This document shows, one piece after another, positions 8,856-18,639 of a DNA stretch of 64,000 bases. Position numbers and translations under genes: made by a program. How positions within the stretch are numbered: the first letter of the stretch is position 1; the number at the start of each line of letters is the position of its first letter. The stretch covers positions 248,001-312,000 of the forward strand of contig JASGCK010000001.1 in the NCBI GenBank assembly GCA_030054145.1. Direction: 5' to 3'. Origin of the DNA: Cytophagales bacterium. GTDB taxonomy: Bacteria; Pseudomonadota; Gammaproteobacteria; Burkholderiales; Burkholderiaceae_C. The notes beneath the pieces are model-generated. The model was not told the DNA's origin. It saw nothing but the letters and a program-made list of their open reading frames with translations, and searched no databases.

Positions 8856-9572
8856 TTAAAGTTTGAGTGTTTGCGTGGCTTTAACTACCTTACTGTTGCT
8901 ATTGTCCGTGACTTTGATAACGACAAATTTAACTTGGACTTGCGGCGGCAGATCAATCAGTCCGTTAAGCCTGCGATATTGCTTAACCTCAAACGGCAGC
9001 GTTCCATCGGTAAGCCCCGCTGTCCAAGGTTTACCATTCAAAAAGCCGTTCATTGTGAGTTCCAATTGACCTTTGAACTCGGTTGGGTTTTTACTTGATT
9101 GCAAAACGAGCACTTGCCATTTCAACTGATGCGTTGGCAGCACTTCGACCTGCAAGCCGCGAATCCCAAACGACTCGGATGTGGTGGCAGGTATGAGGCG
9201 CTCAAAAAATCCGAGATCATCTTTCATGGATTGATTCTCGGCCTCTAATTGTTTAATGGTTTGGCTGAGTTTGTCTTGCATCGCTTTTTCTGTGGCGATG
9301 AGGCTATCCGACACATTGGCGATGGACTGCGCTTTATCACGCTCGCTGCGTAGCTTGACGACTTCAACTTTGAGTGCGGCTAATTGTTCTTTTTCGCCTT
9401 GATCAATGCCAGCTAAGTCTTTGCCAAACTCAAAAGCCCACAGCGCAATAGCCGCGCAAAAACCAAGCACCAAGGCCGCCAAAATCCATTTGAGTGGCCA
9501 AGGCAAACTTGAGCGAATCGCCATACTAGGCGCGCTAATGGTGAGGCGTCGTCTAAGAAGTCTAAATCGCAT
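8856..9572 (-). CDS. DUF6776-like membrane-anchored coiled-coil protein
   Basis: A 238-residue protein of unknown function. A basic N-terminus (MRFRLLRRRL) precedes one transmembrane helix (about 28-48). A heptad-like coiled coil rich in Lys/Glu/Gln (about 58-122) is followed by a beta-rich domain (about 130-238) ending in KVVKATQTLKL. The topology should be N-in with the C-terminal domain in the periplasm. The family name is from memory and was not checked by search. It lies 12 bases upstream of the bactofilin start, so the two are probably co-expressed; a scaffold linking bactofilin to the wall is a guess. Confidence 0.75.
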   Translation of the reverse strand: MRFRLLRRRLTISAPSMAIRSSLPWPLKWILAALVLGFCAAIALWAFEFGKDLAGIDQGEKEQLAALKVEVVKLRSERDKAQSIANVSDSLIATEKAMQDKLSQTIKQLEAENQSMKDDLGFFERLIPATTSESFGIRGLQVEVLPTHQLKWQVLVLQSSKNPTEFKGQLELTMNGFLNGKPWTAGLTDGTLPFEVKQYRRLNGLIDLPPQVQVKFVVIKVTDNSNSKVVKATQTLKL

Positions 9573-9608
9573 GAATGCTGGATAAAAGAGGGAAGTTGCT
9601 AACTATAA

Positions 9609-9646
9609 ACAAAAAAACCGCCACAAACTTGCTATTTGTGACGGTC
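9609..9646 (-). terminator. Intrinsic terminator after rpsI
   Basis: On the minus strand ACCGTCACAAA, a short loop and TTTGTGGCGGT are followed by seven T. It sits just after the rpsI stop codon and ends the rplM-rpsI transcript. Confidence 0.88.
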
Positions 9647-9664
9647 TTTGCGAACACGAAAAAA

Positions 9665-10057
9665 TTAACGCTTCGAGAACTGCTTACGACGGCGAGCGCC
9701 GCGTAGACCGACTTTCTTACGTTCAACTTCACGTGCATCACGCGTCACGAAACCAGCTGCTGACAGCATGGGTTTGAGTGCCGCATCATAGTCGAGCAAA
9801 GCGCGTGTCACGCCGTGACGGGTTGCGCCCGCTTGACCTGATTCACCGCCGCCGTGGACGTTGACCATGATGTCAAAAGTCTCAACGTGGTTAGTCAAAA
9901 CCAAAGGCTGCTTCACAATCATGATGGACGTTTCGCGACCAAAATAGTCTTGCACGTCTTTGTTATTGATCGTAATTTTGCCCGTGCCTTTTTTGAGGAA
10001 AACACGCGCGACGCTGGATTTGCGACGACCTGTGCCGTTGTTCCAATCACCAATCAT
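9665..10057 (-). CDS. rpsI: 30S ribosomal protein S9
   Basis: Small-subunit protein uS9, whose C-terminal tail reaches the P-site tRNA. The 130 residues have the typical [17 protein letters not shown] start, [20 protein letters not shown] in the middle and the invariant end QFSKR. Its ATG overlaps the rplM stop by four bases (ATGA at 10057-10054), preceded by CAGGAG, so translation is coupled to rplM. A terminator follows. Confidence 0.98.
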   Translation of the reverse strand: MIGDWNNGTGRRKSSVARVFLKKGTGKITINNKDVQDYFGRETSIMIVKQPLVLTNHVETFDIMVNVHGGGESGQAGATRHGVTRALLDYDAALKPMLSAAGFVTRDAREVERKKVGLRGARRRKQFSKR

Positions 10058-10497
10058 TTTTGTGCTCCTGAAAGATCAAGGGGTTTTGGCTGTTGGGCGC
10101 TATGTGGGTGCTCGGCACCTGCATAAACCTTTAGCTTTTTAATCATGGCGTAGCCTAGCGGCCCTTTTGGCAACATACCCTTGACGGCTTTTTCTAAAGC
10201 ACGACCAGGGTGCTTGTTTTGCATGTCACGGAAATTGGTTGCGTAAATACCGCCTGGGAAACCCGAGTGGCGATAGTACATTTTGTTCAGGTCTTTGGTG
10301 CCCGTCACGCGAAGGTGAGCGGCGTTGATAACGACAATAAAGTCGCCTGTATCGACGTGAGGCGTATAAATGGCTTTGTGTTTTCCGCGTAGACGGAGGG
10401 CGGCTTCGCTGGCAACCCGTCCGAGCACCAAATTGGTGGCGTCAATCACAAACCACTCATGCTTCACATCAGCTGGTTTTGCGCTGATAGTTGACAT
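10054..10497 (-). CDS. rplM: 50S ribosomal protein L13
   Basis: Large-subunit protein uL13, an early assembly protein. It has 147 residues with the family segments [28 protein letters not shown] and [20 protein letters not shown]. It heads the rplM-rpsI operon. About 155 bases of untranslated leader separate it from a TATAAT box at 10659-10654, long enough for the L13-mediated leader control known in other bacteria, but no specific structure was proven here. Confidence 0.98.
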   Translation of the reverse strand: MSTISAKPADVKHEWFVIDATNLVLGRVASEAALRLRGKHKAIYTPHVDTGDFIVVINAAHLRVTGTKDLNKMYYRHSGFPGGIYATNFRDMQNKHPGRALEKAVKGMLPKGPLGYAMIKKLKVYAGAEHPHSAQQPKPLDLSGAQK

Positions 10498-10660
10498 TTT
10501 TTTCTTTCAAATGAAAAAGTTGAGTAAAAGTTTGACTGAATCGGCCTGCTTTTCCGCGGTCGGTGTTCTTCTAACGAGAACCTCTTAGGCGGGGTTATTC
10601 CTGTTTAACCAGAAACTTCCCTCGCGGCAGACTTAAACGCTAGGGAACTGCGCATTATAG
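10498..10660 (-). promoter_or_regulatory. rplM-rpsI promoter (-10 box) and leader
   Basis: A perfect TATAAT lies at 10659-10654 on the minus strand, just beyond the end of the neighbouring convergently placed gene. No convincing -35 box is visible at 17 bases. The remaining 150 bases form an untranslated leader with several short GC-rich self-complementary segments. Confidence 0.55.
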
Positions 10661-10664
10661 CGAC

Positions 10665-12857
10665 TTACGCCAGCGCGAGCGGAAGGCTTCGCAGCCGTTC
10701 ACCTGTGAGTGCAAACACGGCATTTGCCACCGCAGGTGCAACGGGCGGCAGCGCGGGCTCGCCCATGCCCTCGGGTGCGCGGGCGCTGGGAATGATGTGC
10801 GTCTGGACAATCGGCATCTCGTTTATGCGCAGCACGCGGTAGTCGTGAAAATTGCTTTGCTGGACTTTGCCGTCCTTGACATCAATCTTGCCAAAGAGCG
10901 CCGCCGAGAGTCCAAACGCGACGCTGCTCTCCACCTGCGCGGCCACGCCCAGAGGGTTGATGCAAAAGCCGCAGTCAACAGCAGCGGTCATTTTGTGGAC
11001 GCGGATTTTTCTGGATTCGCCAACTGACACCTCGGCCACCATTGCCACAATCGAGCCAAACGATTCGTGCAAAGCCACGCCCAGAGATCTCTCTGGTAAT
11101 GCTCCCCCGTGTTTGCTGACAGCTAAATCCAGCACCGCTAAATGACGCGGATGATTCTTGAGAAGCGAACGTCGATACGCCACCGACTGCACAAAAGCAT
11201 CTTTGGGTTTGCTCGCCTGAGCACACTCATCTAAGAACGATTCTTGAAAAAACGCCTGATGCGAATGCCCGACCGAGCGCCAAAAGCCAACGGGAATGGG
11301 CATATCCACCGCAACGTGCGAAACATGGGCGCTGGCAAACTCATACGCTTGGTCGAATGCGCCTTCAGAACTGGTTTTGTCAGGCCCCGCCATTGGCAAA
11401 CCGACGTTGCGGGCAAAGTATTGCGGCACGATGTTTTGCCCTGCCGATTTGTTGACCCAAGCCGTGATGTTGCCGTCTTTGTCTAAGCCCGCTTCAAACT
11501 TGGCCAGCGCGGCTGGGCGATAAAAATCGTGCTGCATATCGGCCTGGCGCGACCAAATCACTTGCAGCGTGCCTTCCTTGTCCGTACCAAAGTGCGATGC
11601 CGCAATGCTGGCTGCTTGAGTCACGATATCGACTTCTAAACGCCTGCCAAATCCGCCACCTAAAAAGGGCACTTTGAGCGTGACGTTTTCTTTGGCAACT
11701 CCAAGCGCCTTGGCTGCTGCTGCGCGTGCCAGATCAGGCACTTGCGTGCCGACGGTGACGATGGCTTTGCGCTCTGCGCCTTTGCCGATCAGCGAAACCG
11801 TCGCATTCATTGGCTCCATCGTGGCGTGCGCGAGGTATGGTGCGCTGTACGTTGCCGTTAGATGAGTTGGCTGGGAAGCCTTACTGGATATGGCTTGCGC
11901 CAGTAGCGCTTTAGCGTCACCCTTGTTCCAATAAGTAAATCCATCCTCTTTATCTAATGCGGTTGCGAGCGTCTGCGTAACCGTCTCGTTGGACCAAGTG
12001 CTTGTGGCTGCTTGTGCCCATTCGATTTTGAGCGCGTCTAATTCCGTCTTGGCTTGCCAGTAGGATTTGGCAACCACAGCAATGCCGCCGCTCGTTCCCG
12101 AGCCGTTGATGTTGGGCTGCAAGACAATCGCGGTTTTTGTATCCACTTTTGCAACTGCTCCGCCGCGTGCGGGGCTCAGCAAAACCGCCGCATAAAAATC
12201 AGGGCGTTTGCTGTTCAATGCAGCGGCATCAATCCCGAATGCTGCTCTGCCATTGACTTTGCCGTGGATATCTGTGCGCGGCGTGGGTTTGCCAAGTAGC
12301 TTGAAGTCCTTCGCGTCTTTGAGCTTGTATTGAATCGTGTCGCCTAGGGTGAACTTATCCCCCAGCAGGAGTGCAGCTTTTGCCATAGCAGTGGCTTGGC
12401 GTAGCGGCAACCATAAATCGGCGACACTGCTTGAGCCGCCCGTCATCATGATGCCTAGCTCACGCGCCACCTTCGTCATCGTCCAGCGTACAGTGCGAGC
12501 CAAAGCGCCTTCATCATCAGGGCGAAATGGAATGCCTGATGCGGTGGCAACGACGTTGCCGTACAAGCGATCAATCGGTGACTGCTCGATGCGTACAGCG
12601 GATAGCGGCACATCCAGTTCCTCCGCCACGATCATGGCAAGCGCGGTGAACACGCCTTGCCCCATTTCCGATTTGGGCATGGCAAGCGTGATGGTGTTGT
12701 CCTTATTTAATTTGAGCCACGCATTCAGTGCGACCTGTCCATCCGTTAGCGGCAAAGCCACGCCCGTTAAGCGTTGGCGCGGTGGAAGCAGGCCCCAGCC
12801 CACAGTCAGCGCACCTGCTGCACCTAAACCCATTAATAAAAAGCTGCGTTTTTTCAT
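10665..12857 (-). CDS. Molybdopterin-dependent oxidoreductase large subunit (IorB / aldehyde oxidase type)
   Basis: The 730-residue large (Moco-binding) subunit resembles isoquinoline 1-oxidoreductase beta and related periplasmic aldehyde dehydrogenases. The N-terminus (MKKRSFLLMGLGAAG) is a hydrophobic export signal resembling a Tat signal, but with KR instead of RR. The body has an aldehyde oxidase/xanthine dehydrogenase fold (from about 200), the Moco motif GGGFGRRLE, and near the end EGMGEP with the expected catalytic glutamate (about residue 700). The usual partners, a 2Fe-2S small subunit and c-type cytochrome, are not adjacent. The substrate cannot be predicted. AGGAG precedes the ATG. 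It is divergent from rlmJ with a 44-base gap. Confidence 0.9.
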   Translation of the reverse strand: MKKRSFLLMGLGAAGALTVGWGLLPPRQRLTGVALPLTDGQVALNAWLKLNKDNTITLAMPKSEMGQGVFTALAMIVAEELDVPLSAVRIEQSPIDRLYGNVVATASGIPFRPDDEGALARTVRWTMTKVARELGIMMTGGSSSVADLWLPLRQATAMAKAALLLGDKFTLGDTIQYKLKDAKDFKLLGKPTPRTDIHGKVNGRAAFGIDAAALNSKRPDFYAAVLLSPARGGAVAKVDTKTAIVLQPNINGSGTSGGIAVVAKSYWQAKTELDALKIEWAQAATSTWSNETVTQTLATALDKEDGFTYWNKGDAKALLAQAISSKASQPTHLTATYSAPYLAHATMEPMNATVSLIGKGAERKAIVTVGTQVPDLARAAAAKALGVAKENVTLKVPFLGGGFGRRLEVDIVTQAASIAASHFGTDKEGTLQVIWSRQADMQHDFYRPAALAKFEAGLDKDGNITAWVNKSAGQNIVPQYFARNVGLPMAGPDKTSSEGAFDQAYEFASAHVSHVAVDMPIPVGFWRSVGHSHQAFFQESFLDECAQASKPKDAFVQSVAYRRSLLKNHPRHLAVLDLAVSKHGGALPERSLGVALHESFGSIVAMVAEVSVGESRKIRVHKMTAAVDCGFCINPLGVAAQVESSVAFGLSAALFGKIDVKDGKVQQSNFHDYRVLRINEMPIVQTHIIPSARAPEGMGEPALPPVAPAVANAVFALTGERLRSLPLALA

Positions 12858-12901
12858 GTGATTGAACTCCTAGGCGCGTGCCTCAATAGAATGACTCCAT
12901 T

Positions 12902-13834
12902 ATGTTTTCATATCGACACGGCTTTCATGCGGGTAATCATGCAGATGTGCTCAAGCACATGACCTTGATTGCGCTCCTTCACTATCTCACGCAAAAAGAA
13001 ACGCCGCTCACGGTGATTGACACCCATGCGGGTGCGGGTTTGTATCGCTTGGATGGTGATTACGCGCACCAATCGGGTGAGGCGGGGGAGGGCATTTTGC
13101 GCCTGCTCAAGCAAAAAACGGAGAATGAAACCATCAACGCTTACCGCGCTTTGATTGCGCAATTCAACTCGGGGAATCTGCTCTCGCAAGACACCAAGGT
13201 GTATCCTGGTTCGCCCTTTATTGCGCAAGCGCTACTTCATAACCTAGACCGCATGAATGATCGCTTGCGTTTGTTTGAACTGCATCCCAGCGACCATCGA
13301 TTTTTAGCGGGCAACGTAGAGCAATTGCGTGCCAATCGTCAGGTGATGGTTAAACGCGAAGATGGCTTTGAAGGCTTGAAAGCCTTGATCCCGCCACCCA
13401 AGTCCAGTACAGGTTCGCGCCGTGCGCTGGTGTTGATTGATCCCAGTTACGAGATCAAAAGCGATTACCAAAAAGTTGAATGGGCGATAGAGGACGCGCT
13501 CAAGCGTTTTGCCACGGGTTGCTACGCCGTGTGGTATCCGATCATTCCAAGGCAAGAAGCGCATGGCTTGCCGCGCCGCCTTAAAACGCTGGCAAGCCAG
13601 GCGGGAAAAACATTCCTGCACGCGACACTAAATGTGGGCGGCACAGGACTCGATATGGATGCCGTGGGCACGTTCGCCGCACACAGAACAGGCAATGTGA
13701 GCCGAGGTCTCAGTGCCAGCGGAATGTGCATCATCAACCCGCCGCATACTTTGAAAGCTACGCTGGATAAGGCTTTGCCAGAACTGGTCCGTTATTTGGG
13801 GAGAGGCAAGGGGCAGGGATTTACGGTTGATTAA
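12902..13834 (+). CDS. rlmJ: 23S rRNA (adenine(2030)-N6)-methyltransferase RlmJ
   Basis: Methylates A2030 of 23S rRNA. The 310-residue protein begins with the diagnostic [19 protein letters not shown]. It has the SAM motif [11 protein letters not shown] (about 39-49) and motif IV as LIDPSYE (catalytic D-P-x-Y), matching RlmJ/YhiR over its whole length. It is slightly longer than the E. coli protein (280). There is no strong ribosome-binding site before the ATG. Its stop overlaps the convergent rapZ stop by four bases. Confidence 0.96.
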   Translation: MFSYRHGFHAGNHADVLKHMTLIALLHYLTQKETPLTVIDTHAGAGLYRLDGDYAHQSGEAGEGILRLLKQKTENETINAYRALIAQFNSGNLLSQDTKVYPGSPFIAQALLHNLDRMNDRLRLFELHPSDHRFLAGNVEQLRANRQVMVKREDGFEGLKALIPPPKSSTGSRRALVLIDPSYEIKSDYQKVEWAIEDALKRFATGCYAVWYPIIPRQEAHGLPRRLKTLASQAGKTFLHATLNVGGTGLDMDAVGTFAAHRTGNVSRGLSASGMCIINPPHTLKATLDKALPELVRYLGRGKGQGFTVD

Positions 13835-14721
13835 CCCAATTCCCGATGCCGCACCAGCACAGGCCAGTCTTGCTTAAACGCGGTCGCTAATTGCTCGACC
13901 AAATAGACCGAGCGATGTTGTCCGCCCGTACAGCCGATGGCTACGGTGACGTAGCTGCGATGATCGTTTTGCAAGGCGGCAAGCCAGTGGCTAATAAACT
14001 GGGTAATTTGATCTTGCATGGTTTGGACTTCTGCGCTGCTTTGTAAGTAGTCCATCACAGGCTGATCGCGTCCAGTTAGCGCCTTGAGGTGCGGCTCGTA
14101 ATGCGGGTTGGGCAGCATTCGCACATCAAACACGTAGTCGGCATCTAGCGGCACGCCACGTTTAAATGCAAACGATTCAAACACGACGGTGAGGATGTCC
14201 CGTTTTTTTGTCACGCTCACCAAATCTTTCACGATGCTTTGCAATTGCATACTGCGGATGAAACCCGTCTCGATGATGTGCGCACGCTCGCGGATGTCGG
14301 CTAATAGCTCGCGCTCTAAAGTGATGGCCTCTTGAACCGCAAGTCGCAAATCGCTATTTTGCGCGTTGGTGGAGAGCGGATGCAGACGCCGAGATTCCGA
14401 ATAGCGATGAATCAACGTCTCGTCACTGGCATCTAAAAATAAAAGTTTGAATGCGACGTGACGCTGCTCCAAGCCCGCCAGAACAGACGGAAAGACAGGC
14501 AAAGATTTGGCGCTGCGGACATCGATAGCGATAGCGATGCGCGGCATCACAGCGTTTTGATTGGCGCTGATTTGCTGCAACTCTAAATCGATAAAGGCCA
14601 AAGCTAGTTCGGGCGGAAGATTGTCAACGCAATAAAAGCCGATGTCCTCTAACGCGCGTAGGGCGACCGATTTGCCTGAGCCAGACATACCCGTAATAAA
14701 AACAATTTCTAAAGCTTTCAT
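13831..14721 (-). CDS. rapZ: RNase adapter protein RapZ (YvcJ family nucleotide-binding protein)
   Basis: In enterobacteria RapZ directs RNase E to the small RNA GlmZ and so controls GlmS. The 296-residue protein has an N-terminal kinase-like domain with Walker A GMSGSGKS (11-18). The C-terminal domain carries the conserved [19 protein letters not shown] (about 262-280). It overlaps the recN stop region (ATG at 14721 against recN stop 14718), so it is probably the third gene of a nadK-recN-rapZ operon. Whether it has the same RNA target here is unknown. Confidence 0.96.
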   Translation of the reverse strand: MKALEIVFITGMSGSGKSVALRALEDIGFYCVDNLPPELALAFIDLELQQISANQNAVMPRIAIAIDVRSAKSLPVFPSVLAGLEQRHVAFKLLFLDASDETLIHRYSESRRLHPLSTNAQNSDLRLAVQEAITLERELLADIRERAHIIETGFIRSMQLQSIVKDLVSVTKKRDILTVVFESFAFKRGVPLDADYVFDVRMLPNPHYEPHLKALTGRDQPVMDYLQSSAEVQTMQDQITQFISHWLAALQNDHRSYVTVAIGCTGGQHRSVYLVEQLATAFKQDWPVLVRHRELG

Positions 14722-16397
14722 AGGGTTTTGAGCATTTCTTTTGCGTGCTGACGCGCTGCGTCGGTGATGTTCGTGCCGCCAAGCATACGCGCAATTTCGG
14801 CGACACGATCTGCCGCATCAATCATGACGACATGGCTGGAGGGCGCGCCATCATTCGCTTGGTCATCGGCTCGTTTACTCACCACGCCGTGATGATGCGC
14901 CTGACTTGCAACCTGCGGCAAATGCGTCACCGCTAATACTTGGCGATCTGCGCCCAATTGCTGCATCAATTTGCCAACAGTTTGCGCCGCAGCGCCGCCA
15001 ATGCCCGCATCGACCTCATCAAAAATGAGCGTGGGTGCGTTGCCCAGTTTGGACGTAGTAACCGCGATGGCAAGTGCGATGCGCGAGAGCTCCCCGCCTG
15101 ACGCAACTCTTCCCACGGGCTTGGGCGTTGTACCTGCATGACCCGCGACCAAAAATTCAATGGACTCAAACCCATACGCGGCAGGCATCTCTTGACGCGC
15201 GAGTGCAACCTCAAATCGCCCGCCCTTCATGCCAAGCTCTTGCATGGCTGCGGTAATTGAACTGCTCAGGAGCGGAGCGGCCGAGGCGCGTTTTTTTGAA
15301 ACTAACTGCGCTGCATTTTCAAAGACTGCGTAGGCGGCTCGCTCTTCTTTTGCTAGCTTGCCTAGATCCGTCATCGCCTCTAATTGCGACAACGATTCGC
15401 GCCACTTTGCAAGCACGCTATGGAGCGCATCGGGCGCGCATTTAAAGCGCCGTGCAAGCGAGAGCCAATCGAGTATGCGGGCATCTAATTGCGCGAGCCG
15501 CTCGGGTTCTAAATCGGTTTTGCGCAAATAGGCTTGCAAGCTGTGTACGGCATCTTCAACTTGCGCTAGGCTGCTTGCCAGTTCATCGCAAATGCCTTGA
15601 AAGCTTTGCTCGATATGGCTTTGCGCCTGCAAGGCTTGCAAGGCAGTATGAAGATGACTTCGCGCATGATGCGCCATATCACTCTCCCCGCCATCTAGCG
15701 CCGTAATCGCCTGCGCAGCCGCGTCCATCAAATTTTGAGCGTTGGATAAACGCCCGTGTTCAAGATTCATCTCTTCCCATTCGCCAGCTATGGGTTTGAG
15801 TTTGTCTACTTCGTTAATTTGCCACTCTAAGCGCTCACGCTCTTGTGCTTGCGTTGCCGCACCGCTCTTGGCTAGGTCAAGCTGGGCAAGGGCTGCACGC
15901 CATGTATCCCATGCTGCGGTTACTATTTTTTTGTCGATTTGTGCGTATGCATCTAGCAAATCGCGCACGGCATCGGGGCGCGTTAGCATGGCCCACGCGT
16001 GTTGACCATGAATATCTACTAAGTATTCGGCAAGCTCGCGCAGCTGTGCAGCGGTGGCGGCGCTGCCGTTGATCCAAGCGCGGCTTTTGCCAGCCGTATC
16101 CACCGTGCGGCGGACAAGCAAGTGCGCATCATCCGCGGTTAGTTCAAACCCCGAAGCCTCTAGCCACGCATCAACTTGCGGCGTGCGATCAAACTCGATA
16201 GCCACGTCTGCCTTGGCTGCGCCCTCGCGCACCACGCCGCTATTGGCGCGTTCGCCAAGCGCCATTTGAATCGCATCAATCAAGATGGATTTACCTGCGC
16301 CTGTCTCGCCCGTGAGTGCTGTAAACCCGCTGGATAAATCAAGCTCTAAGGCGCGAACAATGACAAAGTCGCGCAGGATCAGTCGATGAATTGCCAT
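14718..16397 (-). CDS. recN: DNA repair protein RecN
   Basis: SMC-like ATPase used in double-strand-break repair. It has 559 residues with Walker A GETGAGKS (30-37), a long central coiled-coil region (about 160-370), the ABC-type signature [13 protein letters not shown] and Walker [14 protein letters not shown], and [10 protein letters not shown] near the end. It sits between nadK (14-base gap) and rapZ (4-base overlap). The nadK-recN order is widespread in proteobacteria. Confidence 0.97.
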   Translation of the reverse strand: MAIHRLILRDFVIVRALELDLSSGFTALTGETGAGKSILIDAIQMALGERANSGVVREGAAKADVAIEFDRTPQVDAWLEASGFELTADDAHLLVRRTVDTAGKSRAWINGSAATAAQLRELAEYLVDIHGQHAWAMLTRPDAVRDLLDAYAQIDKKIVTAAWDTWRAALAQLDLAKSGAATQAQERERLEWQINEVDKLKPIAGEWEEMNLEHGRLSNAQNLMDAAAQAITALDGGESDMAHHARSHLHTALQALQAQSHIEQSFQGICDELASSLAQVEDAVHSLQAYLRKTDLEPERLAQLDARILDWLSLARRFKCAPDALHSVLAKWRESLSQLEAMTDLGKLAKEERAAYAVFENAAQLVSKKRASAAPLLSSSITAAMQELGMKGGRFEVALARQEMPAAYGFESIEFLVAGHAGTTPKPVGRVASGGELSRIALAIAVTTSKLGNAPTLIFDEVDAGIGGAAAQTVGKLMQQLGADRQVLAVTHLPQVASQAHHHGVVSKRADDQANDGAPSSHVVMIDAADRVAEIARMLGGTNITDAARQHAKEMLKTL

Positions 16398-16411
16398 GTT
16401 TAAATTACAGT

Positions 16412-17248
16412 TTAGCTTTCATTCCAATGCAGCTTGTGCCGCAAGGAGTCAAAATAATTCCAACCGACAGGGTGCAAAAATTGTGCGGAATGCTTTGCGC
16501 GGCGCACCACAATGCGATCGCCTTGCATCAAGTCGGCAAGTGACTGCATATCGAAGTTGACGCTGGCCTCGCGGTCGGAGAGGATTTCGATGTCAATCAC
16601 GCAAGTATCCGACAGCACAATAGGGCGATTGGAGAGGTTGTGCGGCGCAATAGGAACCAAAATCCAACCCATGAGGCTTGGGTGCAAAAGCGATCCGCCT
16701 GCCGATAGCGCATAGGCTGTCGAGCCTGTGGGCGTGGAGACAATCAAGCCGTCGGCACGTTGGTTGGCAACAAAATTGCCATCAACTTCGATGGATAACT
16801 CCACCATGCCCGCTGTTGAGGCGCGGTTGACAACGATGTCATTCATGGCAATGGCGCTAAAAATAAGTTGACTGTCGCGTAACACTTTGCCCTCAAGCAA
16901 ATGACGCTGCTCGGTCACGAACTCGCCCCGTAGCATGGGCGCGAGCGTCTGCGCAAAATTGTCTAAAGCAATGTCAGTAATAAATCCAAGTCGCCCTTGA
17001 TTGATGCCGATCACAGGAACATCCAGCGTTGCCAGCTGCCGCGCTGCGCCCAGCATCGTGCCATCGCCGCCGATCACCACCGCCAAATCAACTTGGCGTG
17101 GCTGCAGTGCCGCAATGTCAGACATCACAACGCTGTAACCCAAGCGGGATAAGGCCTGCGAGACATCATGCAGCGCCTGCGCCGAGCCGACAGCAGGCTC
17201 GCCCAATGCGGTGGGTGGTTTGCCAATGAGGAGGATGTTTTTGAACAT
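16412..17248 (-). CDS. nadK: NAD kinase
   Basis: Phosphorylates NAD+ to NADP+. The 278-residue protein has the GGDGTML motif (60-66), [10 protein letters not shown] (position of the conserved N-E/D motif) and the [13 protein letters not shown] region seen as [20 protein letters not shown]. The ATG at 17248 gives the standard [11 protein letters not shown] start; the longer frame to 17314 reads into the region downstream of rnpB. It is the first gene of the likely nadK-recN-rapZ operon. Confidence 0.96.
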   Translation of the reverse strand: MFKNILLIGKPPTALGEPAVGSAQALHDVSQALSRLGYSVVMSDIAALQPRQVDLAVVIGGDGTMLGAARQLATLDVPVIGINQGRLGFITDIALDNFAQTLAPMLRGEFVTEQRHLLEGKVLRDSQLIFSAIAMNDIVVNRASTAGMVELSIEVDGNFVANQRADGLIVSTPTGSTAYALSAGGSLLHPSLMGWILVPIAPHNLSNRPIVLSDTCVIDIEILSDREASVNFDMQSLADLMQGDRIVVRRAKHSAQFLHPVGWNYFDSLRHKLHWNES

Positions 17249-17323
17249 GACTTGAATGTTACGCCACGATGGCCTGCCGCTTAGCAAGGGCTTCTTCAGC
17301 CTGTTACTGTACATGAAAAAGTT

Positions 17324-17697
17324 GTAAAGCCCACCGATACGCTGGATTTTGTGAATGCGCTTGTTGCCAAACGCAAGTGACCGCCATTCCTCTTGGCTTT
17401 GAGTCGCCCCAAAGCTCGGTGCTACCTACCCGTTGATACAACTGCGGGGGCGCAGTCGCAGGGCTTTCGCCCTACTGGATCAACCTACTTGGTATTGCTG
17501 CGCGTAGAGATTGCCCGTTTCACCCACACCTTAGCTTGCGCCAAAGTGTGACTCGTCTCTGTTGCTCTAATCCGCACCTTATATCTTGCGATTTTCAGTG
17601 GAGAGGTGTTACCTCCTACGCAGCCCCCGTGCAGTCCAGACGTTCCTCCAGTGCCTTGTTTCCAAGCTTGCACCAGCGGCGGTCTGGTGGACTTTAC
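17324..17697 (-). ncRNA. rnpB: RNase P RNA
   Basis: Catalytic RNA of RNase P, which trims the 5' ends of tRNA precursors. Read on the minus strand, the conserved blocks appear in order: GAGGAACGTCTGGACTGCAC, GGAGGTAACACCTCT, ACAGAGA, AAACGGGCAATCTCTAC followed by GCGCAGCAATACCAAGTAGG, GAGGAATGGCGGTCACT and ACAAAATCC. The ends pair as helix P1: GTAAAGTCCACC (17697-17686) with GGTGGGCTTTAC (17335-17324), 12 pairs including one G-U. Length is about 374 nt. The 5' end overlaps the htpX stop codon. No long ORF in this stretch is credible. Exact mature ends are inferred from P1. Confidence 0.95.
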
Positions 17698-18563
17698 GCT
17701 CTTGATTGTAGAGCCGCAATACGCTCTTCAATCGGTGGATGCGAGGCAAACAACGAACCCAAGCCTCCCGCGATGCCCATTGCGGCAACGCTTTTGGGTA
17801 GCTCGCCAGCGGATAGTCCGCCCAAGCGCTGAAGTGCGTGAATCATCGGTTGGCGGCTACCCATTATTTGTGCTGAGCCGCTATCGGCGCGAAACTCGCG
17901 TTGCCGCGAAAACCATGCCACCACCATGCCAGCTAAAAAGCCAAACAGCACATCAAGCACCAGCGTCGTCACCATGTAGCCAATGCCTGGCCCCGAGCGG
18001 TCATCGCCGCGTCGCATGGCGCTATCGACTACGTAACCAATGGCACGCGAGGCAAATACCACAAACGTGTTCATCACGCCTTGAATGAGGGTCATCGTCA
18101 CCATATCGCCATTGCTGATATGCGCGACTTCGTGCGCTAAAACGGCTTCAATTTCTTCGTGCGTCATGCTTTGCAAAAGTCCGGTAGAAACTGCTACCAG
18201 CGCATCGTTTTTGAATGCGCCTGTGGCAAAGGCGTTGGGCTCTCCTTCGTAGATGGCAACCTCTGGCATTGCAATGCCCGCGCGTGCGGCATGACGGCGA
18301 ACGACATCCATTAGCCACGCTTCGTCTTGATTGCGCGGCTGTGTGATGACTTGTGCGCCTGTGCTCCATTTGGCCATCGGTTTGGAGAGTAAGAGTGAAA
18401 TACCTGCGCCAACAAAGCCAGTCGCCAACGAGTAAAAAAGTAGCGTGCCAAGGTTTAAACCGTTAGGGCCGATGTAGCGATTGAGTCCGAAGATTGAGCA
18501 AACAACGCCCAGCACCACCATGACGGCGACGTTAGTGAGAATAAAAAGAAAAATGCGTTTCAT
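17694..18563 (-). CDS. htpX: Membrane zinc metalloprotease HtpX
   Basis: Inner-membrane M48 protease that degrades misfolded membrane proteins. The 289-residue protein has two N-terminal membrane helices (about 4-26 and 38-58), the zinc motif HEVAH (144-148), two more hydrophobic helices (about 160-178 and 195-215) and the downstream zinc ligand in [11 protein letters not shown] strong AAGGAGG precedes the ATG. The stop codon lies within the first bases of rnpB on the same strand. Confidence 0.97.
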   Translation of the reverse strand: MKRIFLFILTNVAVMVVLGVVCSIFGLNRYIGPNGLNLGTLLFYSLATGFVGAGISLLLSKPMAKWSTGAQVITQPRNQDEAWLMDVVRRHAARAGIAMPEVAIYEGEPNAFATGAFKNDALVAVSTGLLQSMTHEEIEAVLAHEVAHISNGDMVTMTLIQGVMNTFVVFASRAIGYVVDSAMRRGDDRSGPGIGYMVTTLVLDVLFGFLAGMVVAWFSRQREFRADSGSAQIMGSRQPMIHALQRLGGLSAGELPKSVAAMGIAGGLGSLFASHPPIEERIAALQSRA

Positions 18564-18639
18564 GTAAAAACCTCCTTGAGAAGCGATAAGTTCATCGGGC
18601 GATCAAATAGCTGGTTGCTTTGTAAGAATTTTCAAGTCG

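Noticed and set aside
17485..17673. Short ORFs in the nadK-htpX gap
   Set aside because: The region is the RNase P RNA gene; conserved blocks and the P1 helix explain the sequence.
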